Assembly: GCA_023101725.1 (NCBI GenBank)
Contig: JALJCO010010315.1
Coordinates: forward strand, 186,001 to 250,000
Direction: 5' to 3'
Length of the DNA: 64,000 nucleotides
Origin: Atherinomorus stipes
Lineage: Eukaryota > Chordata > Actinopteri > Atheriniformes > Atherinidae
The translations under genes and the position numbers were made by a program. The stretch's first letter is position 1. Each line of letters opens with the position of its first letter. Positions 23,894 to 37,000 of this stretch are shown piece by piece. The notes beneath the pieces were generated by a model, which was given only the letters and a program-made list of their open reading frames with translations, was not told the origin of the DNA and did not search any database.

Positions 23894-26800
23894 TTGCTGC
23901 GCGTGAACCCTCGTTGCTGCGCGTGAACCCTTATTGCTGCACGTGAACTCTGCTTGTTGCGCGTGAACCCTCGTTGCTGCGCGTGAACCCTCGTTGCTGC
24001 GCGTGAACCCTCATTTCTGCACGTGAACTCTGCTTGTTGCGCGTGAACCCTCGTTGCTGCGCGTGAACCCTCGTTGCTGCGCGTGAACCCGCTGTGCGCG
24101 TGAACCCCTTGCGGTGTGACTCTCCTTGCTGCGCGTGAACCCTCGTTGCTGCGCGTGAACTCTGCTTGCTGCGTGTGAACTCTGCTTGCTGCGTGTGAAC
24201 TCTCCTTGCTGCGCGTGAACGCTCGTTGCTGCGCGTGAACCCTCATTGCTGCGTGTGAACCCTCATTGCTGCGTGTGAACCCTCATTGCTGCGTGTGAAC
24301 TCTGCTTGCTGCGTGTGAACTCTGCTTGCTGCGCGTGAACTCTCCTTGCTGCGCGTGAACCCTCATTGCTGCGTGTGAACTCTCCTTGCTGCGCGTGACC
24401 CTGCTGCTGCGCGGAACCCTCGTTGCTGCGCGTGAATCCGTTGCTGCGCGTGAACTCTGTTGCTGTTCGTGAACCGACCTGCCTGCGCGTGCTCCCCCTT
24501 GGGGACTCCGTGCTGCGCGTGACCCTCGTTGCTGCGCGTGCCCCTGTTGCTGCGCATGAACCCTCGTGTTGCGCGTGACCCTCTTGCTGCGCGCGTCCCT
24601 CGGTGCGCGTGAACCCGTTGCTGCGCGCGATCCCTCGTTGCTGCGCGTGACCCTCGTTGCTGCGCGTGAACCCTCGTTGCCTTGCGTGAACCCTCATTGC
24701 CGGTGAACCCGTGTGCGTGTGACCCTCCGCTGCGCGTGACCGCCCTCCTTGCTGCGCGTGAACGCTCGTTGCTGCGTGTGAACCCTCGTTGCTGCGCGTG
24801 AACCCTCCTTGCTGCGCGTGAACTCTCCTTGCTGAGCGTGAACCCTCGTTGCTGCGCGTGAACCCTCGTTGCGCGTGAACTCTCCTTGCTGCGTGTGAAC
24901 CCTGTTGCTGCGCGTGACCCCGTTGCTGGCGTGAACTCGTGCTGCGCGGACCCGGCTGTGCGTGAACTCTCGTTGCTGTGCGTGAACCCTCGTTGCTGCG
25001 CGTGAACCCTCGTTGCTGCGCGTGAACCCTCGTTGCTGCGCGTGAACCCTCGTTGCTGCGCGTGAACCCTCGTTGCTGCGCGTAAACCCGGGCGCGTGGC
25101 CGTGTTGCGCGTTAACCCTCCGTGTGCGCGTTAACCCTCGTTGTTGCGCGTGAACTCTCGTTGTTGCGCGTGAACCCTCGTTGTTGCGCGTGAACCCTCT
25201 TTGCTGCGCGTGAACCCTCGTTGCTGCGCGTGAACCCTCTTTGCTGCGCGTGAACCCTTGTTGTTGCCCGTGAACCCTCGTTGTTGCACGTGAACCCTCT
25301 TTGCTGCGAGTGAACCCTCGTTGCTGCGCGTGAACCCTCGTTGTTGCGCGTGAACCCTCGTTGTTGCGCGTGAACCCTCTTTGCTGCGCGTGAACCCTCG
25401 TTGCTGCGCGTGAACCCTCTTTTTGCTGCGCGTGAACCCTCGTTGCTGCGCGTGAACCCTCGTTGCTGCGCGTGACCCTGGTTGCGCGTGAACCCTGTTG
25501 TTGCGCGTGAACCCTGTTGTTGCGCGTGAACCTTTGCTGCGGTGGCGGGACCCTCGTGTGTGCGTGAACCCTGTGCTGCGCGTGCTGTTGCCTTGCGTGA
25601 ACCCTGCGGTGCCCGGGGTGCCCTCGCTGCGCGTGAACGCCTGCTGCGTGTGAACCCTCGTTGCTGCGCGTGAACCCTCCTTGCTGCGCGTGAACTCTCC
25701 TTGCTGAGCGTGAACCCTCGTTGCTGCGCGTGAACCCTCGTTGCGCGTGAACTCTCCTTGCTGCGCGTGAACGCTCGTTGCTGCGTGTGAACCCTCGTTG
25801 CTGCGCGTGAACTCTCGTTGCTGCGCGTGAACTCTCGTTGCTGTGCGTGAAGTTGCGGTGCGTGGGCGGACGGGCGGACCCGCTGCGCGTGAACCCTGTT
25901 GCGCGCGTGAACCCTCGTTGCTGCGCGTGAACCCTCGTTGCTGCGCGTGAACCCTCGTTGCTGCGCGTGAACCCTCCTTGTTGCGCGTAAACCCTCGGTT
26001 GCGCGTGGACCCTCGTGGGCGTTAACCCTCGTGTTGCGCGTTCACCGTGTTGCGCGTGAACTCTCGTTGTTGCGCGTGAACCCTGTTGTTGCGCGTGAAC
26101 CCTGTTGTTGCGCGTGAACCCTCTTGCTGCGCGTGAACCCTCGTTGCTGCGCGTGAACCCTCTTTGCTGCGCGTGAACCCTCGTTGTTGCCCGTGACCCT
26201 CTTGCTGCGCGTGAACCCTCGTTGTTGCCGTGAACCCTCTTTGCTGCGCGTGAACCCTCGTTGTTGCCCGTGAACCCTCTTTGCTGCGCGGAACCCTCGT
26301 TGTTGCGCGTTAACCCTCGTTGTGGCGTGAACCCTCGGTGCTGCGCGTGAACCCTCGTTGTTGCGCGTGAACCCTCGTTGTTGCCCGTGAACCCTCGTTG
26401 TTGCGCGTGAACCCTCTTTGCTGCGCGTGAACCCTCGTTGCTGCGCGTGAACCCTCTTTGCTGCGCGTGAACCCTCGTTGTTGCCCGTGAACCCTCGTTG
26501 TTGCGCGTGAACCCTCTTTGCTGCGCGTGAACCCTCGTTGTTGCGCGTGAACCCTCTTTGCTGCGCGTGAACCCTCGTTGTTGCGCGTGAACCCTCGTTG
26601 TTGCGCGTGAACCCTCGTTGTTGCGCGTGAACCCTCGTTGCTGCGCGTGAACCCTCGTTGTTGCGCGTGAACCCTCTTGCTGCGCGTGAACCCTCGTTGT
26701 TGCGCGTGAACCCTCTTTGCTGCGCGTGAACCCTCGTTGTTGCGCGTGAACCCTCGTTGTTGCGCGTGAACCCTCGTTGTTGCGCGTGAACCCTCGTTGT

Positions 26801-27155
26801 TGCGCGTGAACCCTCGTTGTTGCGCGTGAACCCTCTTTGCTGCGCGTGAACCCTCGTTGTTGCGCGTGAACCCTCGTTGTTGCGCGTGAACCCTCGTTGT
26901 TGCGCGTGAACCCTGTTGTTGGCGTGAACCGGTGGCGTGCCGTTGTGCGCGTGACCGTGGCGCGTGAACGCTGGCGGCCTGCGCGTGACGTTGTGTGCGT
27001 GAACCGTGTTGCGCGTGAACCCTGTGTTGCGCGTGACCCGCTGCGCGTGAACCCTCGTTGCGCGTGAACCCTCGTTGTTGCGCGTGAACCCTCGTTGTTG
27101 CGCGTGAACCCTCGTTGCTGCACGTGAACCCTCGTTGCTGCACGTGAACCCTCGC
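23894..27155. repeat. 20-bp CpG-rich minisatellite, TTGCTGCGCGTGAACCCTCG
   Basis: Roughly 160 units of a 20-bp motif with CGCGTG cores. Main variants are gttgctgcg, gttgttgcg, tttgctgcg and ccttgctgcg. Because 60 bp equals 20 codons and stops are rare, it yields minus-strand frames of up to 827 residues, which I regard as spurious. Clusters of shortened or broken units occur at about 24390-24740, 24900-24960, 25470-25640, 25850-25910 and 26930-27050. Confidence 0.97.
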
Positions 27156-27218
27156 CGTGTTCATGTCTTCCTTGCATCTGTTATCTAGCACTGCCTCGGC
27201 CGCGTCCTGTGTGGAAAC

Positions 27219-27761
27219 AAGGGATGGGCGATATGGACTAAAAATGTTAGATAATTTCTCTTATTTTTGGTAGATAAGTGAGATAAAATATTTTTATTAT
27301 AATTGTATAAATTTGTCTGAGCCCTAAAAACATAGGCCTAACTATATATTAAGTTAAGTGTGCCCGTTGCAAATGTAGTGACACCATTAAAAGTTAAATA
27401 TGAGAGACCAAATATTTATTACGATGCAAAGCATTTGGCTTATTAAAAAAAAAGTTGTGCTGCAAAATGATAATTTCCTTGATGATAAATTAATTGTTTT
27501 GTGGGATTTTTTTTTTTTTTTTTTTTGGATTTTTGGGCACTGTGGTTTTTATGAAGTTATGTGACAGGAAAGGGGCAGAGAGAGTGGGGAGTGACATGCA
27601 GCAAATGGACCTGGACCGGGAATTGAACCGGGGCCGACTGCGGTGAGGAACTGTAGCCTCTGTTCATGGGGCGGCTGCTCAACCAACCGAGCTAATCACC
27701 GCCCCTTGTGGAGAATTTCTTTGACGATATATTGCACACGATAAAATATCGCCCATCCCTA
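27219..27761. mobile_element. hAT-type MITE with 8-bp target duplication
   Basis: Inverted ends AAGGGATGGGCGATAT and ATATCGCCCATCCCT are flanked by an exact 8-bp direct repeat, gtggaaac, at 27211-27218 and 27762-27769. An 8-bp duplication is typical of hAT insertion. A tRNA-like SINE is nested inside. Confidence 0.85.
27535..27712 (-). mobile_element. tRNA-derived SINE nested in the hAT MITE
   Basis: On the minus strand it reads 'ttagctcggttggttgagc' (A box) followed by 'cggttcaattccc' (B box), then a unique body ending near a T-rich tract at 27509-27526. Its location inside the MITE shows that the MITE inserted first. Confidence 0.65.
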
Positions 27762-27769
27762 GTGGAAAC

Positions 27770-28019
27770 GTGCGGTTTCTGAGTGTCGGGACGCCGCTGG
27801 GCGGTGACGGCTGCAGAAATTAGCATCGTGAGTGTTGATGTGGCATCAACAAACACAGATGTTGAAGCTGGAGAAGTTGCGTCGCGTATTTAACATGTAC
27901 CAGCTGGGATTTCTGGGACAGCAGGGTGAGGACTCGGCAGTTTAACAGTAGCCGGTTGCAACCCATCACTGGTACCACCCGTACCGGTTCTGGTCCTGTT
28001 CATCCCTGTTCTCCTGCAG
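27770..28019 (+). other. Possible 5' UTR exon(s) and upstream ORF of the CHTOP-like gene
   Basis: A CpG-rich stretch ends at a gtgagt donor near 27832. A little further on, an ATG near 27858 opens a 22-codon frame (MLKLEKLRR onward) running up to a gtgagg donor near 27929. Splicing that frame into the exon at 28020 would meet an in-frame TAA before the CHTOP-like start is used, so it would act as an upstream ORF. Confidence 0.35.
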
Positions 28020-28034
28020 GACCACCAGAATCAG

Positions 28035-31000
28035 ATGGATCCATCTCAGCTGTACCTCAGGAGCACCTCAGCAGTTTCCCTCCATAAGCGGTGAGAAAAC
28101 GTGACCCAGGCTCCTTCTTTCTTTAGCACAACCATGTTGTTGGAATATTAAACAATTATTAAAATGAAGATGTGAAGGGAGAGGTCAGAAACCAAGATGG
28201 CCTCATGTGGAAGCCTGAGCCGCAGGAAGGATCAACAACACGTCTTACAAAAACATGGAGAAAGCTGGTCGAGTAATGACACAATAAATATAAGAACAAT
28301 AGTGTAAAATAGTATGAACACAGGTCTTGGATCTGGATCAGGTCCTTCAGGTCTGGGACCTGGATCAGGTTCTTCAGGTCTGGGATCTGGAATTTTCAGG
28401 TCTGGGATCTGGATCAGGTCCTTCAGGTCTGGGACCTGGATCAGGTTCTTCAGGTCTGGGACCTGGATCAGGTCCTTCAGGTCTGGGACCTGGATCAGGT
28501 CTTTCAGGTCTGGGATCTGGATCAGGTCCTTCAGGTCTGGGATCTGGATCAGGTTCTTCAGGTCTGGGATCTGGATCAGGTCCTTCAGGTCTGGGACCTG
28601 GATCAGGTTCTTCAGGTCTGGGATGTGGAACAGGTTCTTCAGGTCTGGGATGTGGAACAGGTTCTTCAGGTCTGGGATCTTGAACAGGTTCTTCAGGTCT
28701 GGGATCTGGATCAGGTTCTTCAGGTCTGGGATCTGGATCAGGTTCTTCAGGTCTGGGATCTGGAACAGGTTCTTCAGGTCTGGGATCTGGAACAGGTTCT
28801 TCAGGTCTGGGATCTGGATCAGGTCCTTCAGGTCTGGGATCTGGAACAGGTCTGGATTTTGATCAGTAGTGTTGTAGTCAAGACCACACCAACTGAGACC
28901 AGGACCACAAAAGAAAAATCATAACCAAACATCTAAATGTGTGTGTGTGGGGTTAAAGTTAATTTTGAAACAAATGGACGGGGGGGGGGGGGGTGTTAAC
29001 TTTGTTAATCGGATAAACGCCAATGCCAAGTTTTCATTCCAGACTTTAACCTGTTTTAATCGCCATTCTGCTCAGGCAAATGCAGAACAGCTCTATGTGA
29101 TGAACCAATCAGATTGCAACGCTTAGACGATTAGCCAATGGTAGAGGGCCATGGTAGGACCTCCAAAATTTAAACCGCAAATATTTAATATCGTAAAGAG
29201 ATTGTTCTTATTATTATAATAACTTGTTTTTGTGTCAAATCGAAGGACTAAGAAGAATTTAAGGTTTATGTTAATCAGGATTATTAATGATGTTTGTGCG
29301 TGAAGATCGTGAAACCTCTAAGAATAGGGGATTATCACGCTTCCTTGTTCCAAACTTCCGGTTTGAAACACTTAGAGGGCCCACTTCCGTCCCAGTTCAA
29401 TGTCCCTGCTTTACTTCGTAGATACTGTGAATAAACGCCAACCCTACTGAAATTTTCACGGATTCCAGACTGAAGTGATACTAAGGAAGAAGTGGATCAA
29501 AGCGATCGATTCGCCGCGGTGAAGGGCCGAACTTTATAATAAAACACACGTTTGTTTGTCGCCGGTGGGGCACAACACCGGCACTTCACAGCATGCTAGC
29601 ATTAGCCAGCTAGCGTTTACTGACGTGCTTAACATTGTGCGTCTTAAAACACACAAACATCTGAAAATCGGGTCTGTACCCCCCCGTTTCCAGTGGAACA
29701 ACTGGGGACTGCCAAGAAAGGAGACGCTTTCAGATGCTTGTGTGTTTTCAGCCGCACAAAGTTAGGCACGTTATCGAGCTGGCTAATGCTAACCTGCTAA
29801 CAGTAGTCCGCCAGCTACTACTCTGTTAAACTTTGTTAATCGGATAAACGCCAATGCCAAGTTTTCATTCCAGACTGAAGTGATGCTAAGGAAGAAGTGG
29901 ATCAAAATGACCGATTCGCCGCGGTGAAGGACCGAACTTTATAATAAAACGACACACGTTTGTTTGTGGCCGGCAGACTGCGCAGTCGTGTTAGCAGGTT
30001 AGCATTAGCCAGCAACTTTGTGTGGCTGAAAACACACAAGCATCTGAAAGCGTCTCCTTTCTTGGCAGCCCCCAGTTGTTCCACTGGAAACGGGGGGGTA
30101 CAGACCCGATTTTCAGATGTTTGTGTGTTTTAAGACGCACAAAGTTAAGCATGTCAGTAAACGCTAGCTGGCTAATGCTAGCATGCTGTGAAGTGCCGGT
30201 GTTGTCCCACCGGCGACAAACGTGTTTTATTATAAAGTTCGGCCCTTCACCGCGGTGAATCGATCGCTTTGATTCACTTCTTCCTTAGTATCACTTCAGT
30301 CTAGAATGAAAACTTGAGTATGTTTGGAGTTTATCCGATTTAAATAGTATAACAGAGCAGGAACGGGTCATTAACATGGCCCGGAAGAGGAAGTGTCCAA
30401 AATCCGGGAACTTCCGGTAAGCAAGATAATCCCCTATAACAACGTTCTGGTGTATTTTTCTACGACAGAGTTAGAAAGTTTCTTTTAGATAATCTCATTT
30501 TAGAGGATTATCTAAAATCCTGTGAATCCTAAAAAATACACTGGACTTCAAAATGATTCATTACAGAAGTACTGCAGATACAATTTATAATATTTGCTTC
30601 ACCTTATTTAGAATAATTTAAAAGAAAATAAATGTGTATATCAGTGTGTCTTGATCCTGGTCCTCAGGGACCCCCGCCCTGCTGGTTTTCAAGATGCAAA
30701 GAACTTGATGAGCAGTTGAGTTGATCTGAATCAGGTGTGGTGGAGCTGGAAACCTGGAATTCCTGCAGGGCGGGGGTCCCTGAGGACCAGCATTGAGAAA
30801 CCCTGGTGTATATTATGTAATCATTCATAATACACTCACTCGGATAGGTTAACAAGCATCTAGAGTGTAACTTGACCTGTTCAATAATCAACTAAAACTT
30901 CCATACCCTGCAGGTGATGAGTGACATCTGTCAATCATTTCTGCATTTTATGTAATGTCCATTATTTACGCTAACCCGTGTAAGGACCTTTGCATGTATG

Positions 31001-34000
31001 GATGCATTATAAAAATATGGAGTGCTGTGTGCATGTAACAAAACAGAAAATATTCGTTTTCAGCTGAAAGTTGGGCTGCTTTTATCAGGACTTCTCTGGA
31101 GGGGGGTCAGTCTGGACAGTTTGGAGAGTGAAGTTGCAGCTGAGGCCCTGATAAATGTGACTTTAACAGATCAGGTAACAGCTTTGTGTGCACCAGCTAA
31201 TGTTGAAGAAATATGAACAAAACGCACGATGAAGGAAAGGACAAAACAGGTTGTAGCTTTGTGCAAATTTGTGAGTTTTGTTGATTTATTTACTCTGGAG
31301 ACCACATTCAGTGTTAATATAGTAAAGTTTACAGTGGTGGACGTCGTATCTTTCTGACAGTAACTCTTCATTTCAGCTTTACTTCAGTACAGTAGCTATA
31401 ACCAGGGAAAGCAGCCTGGAATGCCCGCTTGCGTTGGAAGCCTTGGTTTTGGGCATACAGGGAGTGCAGAATTATTAGGCAAATGAGTATTTTGACCACA
31501 TCATCCTCTTTATGCATGTTGTCTTACTCCAAGCTGTATCGGCCCAAAGCTACTACCAATTATGCATATCAGGTGATGTGCATCTCTGTAATGAGAAGGG
31601 CTGTGGTCTAATGACATCATCACCCGACTGCATGTTAAAGTACTAATGTCCCATAGTGTTACTGTCAATGAAAAAGTGATTGGAGAGGTTTCATCTCTTT
31701 TATTTGGTCTTGTGCTGTTTTGCTTCCAATCTGGAAGCCGACAAACGCTTATAGGGGATTATCACGCTTCCGTGTTCCGAACTTCCGGTTTTAAACAGTT
31801 AGACGGCCCACTTCCGGTCCAGTTCAATGTCCCTGCTTTACTTCGTAGATAATGTCAATAAACGCCAACCCTACTGAAATTTTCACGGATTCCAGACTGA
31901 AGTGATACTAAGGAAGAAGTGGATCAAAGCGATTCACCAGAGTGAAGGGCCGAACTTTATAATAAAACAACGTAGCATGTTTGTTTGCAGCCGGTGGGGC
32001 ACAACACCGGCATGCTAGCATTAGCCAGCTAGCGTTTACCGACGTGCTTAACTTTGTGCGTCTTAAAACACACAAACATCTGAAAATCGGGTCTCTACCC
32101 CCCCGTTTCCAGTGGAACAACTGGGGACTGCCAAGAAAGGAGACGCTTTCAGATGCTTGTGTGTTTTCAGCCGCACAAAGTTAGGCACGTCATCAAGCTG
32201 GCTAATGCTAACCTGCTAACAGTAGTCCGTCAGCTACTACTCTGTTATACTTTGTAAATCGGATAAACGCCAATGCCAAGTTTTCATTCCAGACTGAGTG
32301 ATGCTAAGGAAGAAGTGGATCAAAACGACCGATTCGCCGCAGTGGAGGACCGAACTTTATAATAAAACGACACACGTTTGTTTGTGGTCGGCAGACTGCG
32401 CAGTCGTGTTAGCAGGTTAGCATTAGCCAGCTCGAAAACGTGCCTAACTTTGTGCGGCTGAAAACACACAAGCATCTGAAAGCGTCTCCTTTCTTGGCAG
32501 TCCCCAGTTGTTCCACTGGAAACGGGGAGGTACAGACCCGATTTTCAGATGTTTGTGTGTTTTTAGACGCACAATGTTAAGCACGTCAGTAAACGCTAGC
32601 TGGCTGATGCTAGCATGCTGTGAAGTGCCGGTGTTGTGCCCCACCGGCGACAAACAAACGTGTGTTTTATTATAAAGTTCGGTCCTTCACCGCGGCGAAT
32701 CGATCGCTTTGATCCAGCTTTTGATCCAGTATCACTTCAGTCTAGAATGAAAACTTAAGTATGTTTGTAGTTTATCCGATTTAAACAGTATAACAGAGCA
32801 GGAACGGCTGTCGTTAACATGGCCCGGAAGAGGGAAGTGCCCAAAATCCGGGAACTTCCGGTAAGTGTGATAATCCCCTATTCCTTTACTTATTTGTTTC
32901 CTACGGTGGTCGTGAGAACGGCCATGGCAGTTTATAATTCAGCAACTCCGAGCCATTTCTGTTTCAACACTATGTCTGCGAGACGAGTTTCAAAGCAACC
33001 GTGCTGCGCTGCTTCCCCCACTGCCTCTACTTCCCACAATACATTGCGTTTTACCGTGGTGAAACCGTGGCGAGCTCTACTAAACCGCACAGAAATCGTC
33101 TTCTCAGGTAAAGTTTTGAGGTTTGTGGTTTTTTTGGTTAATTTTAACATAAATACCGAGGTCCTGGTCCAGACCGCGATGTCCTCAATGGCTGTTCACA
33201 CATCCGCGCTCCTCCTTTCAGCTCGCGCCTCTCTGGGCGCAGGAGGTGCAGGAGGCGCAGGAGGCGCAGGAGGCGCAGTCACGCTGCAGCTGCAGCTGGA
33301 GGGAGACATGGAGGCGTAACACAACCGACGTTTTAAGTTATCAGCTGATTTTAAGAGTCTCCTTTTTTTCACTCTATCAGCAGCTAAGTTATGGACAAAA
33401 AAGCCGATCAGCGTCTCAACTGGTCTCGCTCAAAAATCAGTTTTGTCCGAGACAAAATGCAGTCGATACCGAGACGAGACCAGAACCCTAAAAAAATGGT
33501 CTCCAGACCAAGACCGATCTTCAGTACTACAACACTATTGATCAGGTCTGGTACCTGGACATGGTCTGGGACCTAGAACTGGTCCTTCTCTCTGGTCGTC
33601 TGACTGGTTTCTGTTGCAGCTTCTCACTGGTTCTGATGGACCAGCTGACCTGCTCCAGGACCCGTAATCCCGTCCCAGTGGATCAGCAGAGGATCTCCAG
33701 CTCCACCAGACTGGTTAGACGGGTGAAGGAGGAGTCCCCGATCCTGGTGAAGGAGGAGGTGAGGGGGAGGGGGTGGGGTTCGCTTCTACAATAGTCCCCT
33801 TTAACCGGACCCTGGTTCACTTCTACGATAGTCCCCTTTAACCGGACCCTGGTTCGCTTCTACGATTGTCCCCTTTAACCGGACCCTGGTTCACTTATAC
33901 GATAGTCCCCTTTAACCGGACCCTGGTTCACTTCTACGATAGTCCCCTTTAACCGGACCCTGGTTCACTTCTACGATAGTCCCCTCTAACCGGACCCTGG

Positions 34001-37000
34001 TTCACTTCTACGATAGTCCCCTTTAACCGGATCCTGGTTCACTTCTACGATTGTCCCCTTTAACCGGATCCTGGTTCACTTCTACGATAGTCCCCTTTAA
34101 CCGGATCCTGGTTCACTTCTACGATAGTTCCCTTTAACCGGATCCTGGTTCACTTCTACGATAGTCCCCTTTAACCGGATCCTGGTTCGCTTCTACGATA
34201 GTTTCCCTTTAACCGGACCCTGGTTCACTTCTACGATAGTTCCCTTTAACCGGACCCTGGTTCACTTCTACGATAGTCCCCTTTAACCGGATCCTGGTTC
34301 GCTTCTACGATAGTCCCCTTTAACCGCATCCTGGTTCGCTTCTACGATAGTTCCCTTTAACCGGATCCTGGTTCGCTTCTACGATAGTTCCCTTTAACTG
34401 GATCCTGGTTCACTTCTACGATAGTCCCCTTTAACCGGATCCTGGTTCGCTTCTACGATAGTTCCTTTTAACCGCATCCTGGTTCGCTTCTACGATTGTC
34501 CCCTTTAACCGGATCCTGGTTCGCTTCTTGATTGTCCCCTTTAACCGGATCCTGGTTCACTCCTACGATAGTCCCCTTTAACCGGACCCTGGTTCGCTTC
34601 TACGATAGTTCCCCTTTAACCGGACCCTGGTTCACTTATACGATAGTTCCCCTTTAACCGGACCCTGGTTCACTTATACGATAGTCCCCTTTAACCGGAC
34701 CCTGGTTCGCTTCTAAGATAGTTCCCCTTTAACCGGACCCTGGTTCACTCCTATGATAGTCCCCTTTAACCGGACCCTGGTTCGCTTCCAAGATAGTTCC
34801 CCTTTAACCGGACCCTGCTTCCTTATACCATAGTCCCCTTTAACCGGACCCTGGTTCGCTTCTACGATAGTTCCCTTTAACCGGACCCTGGTTCGCTTCT
34901 ACGATAGTCCCCTTTAACCGGACCCTGGTTCGCTTCTAAGATAGTTCCCCTTTAACCGGATCCTGGTTCACTTATACGATAGTTTCCTTTAACCGGATCC
35001 TGGTTTGCTTCTAAGATAGTTCCCCTTTAACCGGATCCTGGTTCACTTATACGATAGTTTCCTTTAACCGGGTCCTGGTTTGCTTCTACGATAGTTCCTT
35101 TAACCGGACCCTGGTTTGCTTCTACGATAGTCCCCTTTAACCGGACCCTGGTTCGCTTCTACGATAGTCCCCTTTAACCGGACCCTGGTTCGCTTATACG
35201 ATAGTCCCCTTTAACCGGACCCTGGTTCACTTCTACGATAGTTCCCTTTAACCGGATCCTGGTTCGCTTCTATGATTGTCCCCTTTAACCGGATCCTGGT
35301 TCGCTTCTACGATAGTTCCCTTTAACCGCATCCTGGTTCGCTTCTACGATAGTTCCCTTTAACTGGATCCTGGTTCGCTTCTACGATTGTCCCCTTTAAC
35401 CGCATCCTGGTTCGCTTCTACGATAGTTCCTTTTAACCGCATCCTGGTTCGCTTCTACGATAGTCCCCTTTAACCGGACCCTGGTTCACTTATACGATAG
35501 TCCCCTTTAACCGCATCCTGGTTCGCTTCTACGATAGTTCCTTTTAACCGGACCCTGGTTCGCTTCTACGATTGTCCCCTTTAACCGGACCCTGGTTCAC
35601 TTATACGATAGTCCCCTTTAACCGGATCCTGGTTCGCTTCTACGATAGTCCCCTTTAACCGCATCCTGGTTCGCTTCTACGATAGTTCCCTTTAACCGGA
35701 TCCTGGTTCGCTTCTATGATTGTCCCCTTTAACCGGATCCTGGTTCGCTTCTACGATAGTTCCCTTTAACCGCATCCTGGTTCGCTTCTACGATAGTTCC
35801 CTTTAACTGGATCCTGGTTCACTTATACGATAGTCCCCTTTAACCGCATCCTGGTTCGCTTCTACGATAGTTCCTTTTAACCGCATCCTGGTTCGCTTCT
35901 ACGATTGTCCCCTTTAACCGGATCCTGGTTCGCTTCTATGATTGTCCCCTTTAACCGGATCCTGGTTCACTCCTACGATAGTCCCCTTTAACCGGACCCT
36001 GGTTCGCTTCTAAGATAGTTCCCCTTTAACCGGACCCTGGTTCACTTATACGATAGTTCCCCTTTAACCGGACCCTGGTTCACTTATACGATAGTCCCCT
36101 TTAACCGGACCCTGGTTCGCTTCTAAGATAGTTCCCCTTTAACCGGACCCTGGTTCACTCCTATGATAGTCCCCTTTAACCGGACCCTGGTTCGCTTCCA
36201 AGATAGTTCCCCTTTAACCGGACCCTGCTTCACTTATACCATAGTCCCCTTTAACCGGACCCTGGTTCGCTTCTACGATAGTTCCCTTTAACCGGACCCT
36301 GGTTCGCTTCTACGATAGTCCCCTTTAACCGGACCCTGGTTCGCTTCTAAGATAGTTCCCCTTTAACCGGATCCTGGTTCACTTATACGATAGTTTCCTT
36401 TAACCGGATCCTGGTTTGCTTCTAAGATAGTTCCTTTAACCGGACCCTGGTTTGCTTCTACGATAGTCCCCTTTAACCGGACCCTGGTTCGCTTCTACGA
36501 TAGTCCCCTTTAACCGGATCCTGGTTCACTTATACGATAGTTTCCTTTAACCGGATCCTGGTTTGCTTCTACGATAGTTCCTTTAACCGGACCCTGGTTT
36601 GCTTCTACGATAGTCCCCTTTAACCGGACCCTGGTTCGCTTCTACGATAGTCCCCTTTAACCGGACCCTGGTTCACTTATACGATAGTCCCCTTTAACCG
36701 GACCCTGGTTCACTTCTACGATAGTTCCCTTTAACCGGATCCTGGTTCGCTTCTATGATTGTCCCCTTTAACCGGATCCTGGTTCGCTTCTACGATAGTT
36801 CCCTTTAACCGCATCCTGGTTCGCTTCTACGATAGTTCCCTTTAACTGGATCCTGGTTCGCTTCTACGATAGTCCCCTTTAACCGCATCCTGGTTCGCTT
36901 CTACGATAGTTCCCTTTAACCGGATCCTGGTTCGCTTCTACGATTGTCCCCTTTAACCGGACCCTGGTTCGCTTCTATGATTGTCCCCTTTAACCGGACC

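Noticed and set aside
24694..27177. An 827-codon minus-strand open frame and a nested 293-codon frame
   Set aside because: They are translations of a 20-bp tandem repeat with no domain, and no codon pattern beyond the 60-bp (20-codon) periodicity.
29556..32653. Repeated 60-78-codon frames on both strands (MSPVGHNTG...)
   Set aside because: They arise from the inverted arms of the palindromic TA element and occur in both orientations; there is no sign of coding selection.
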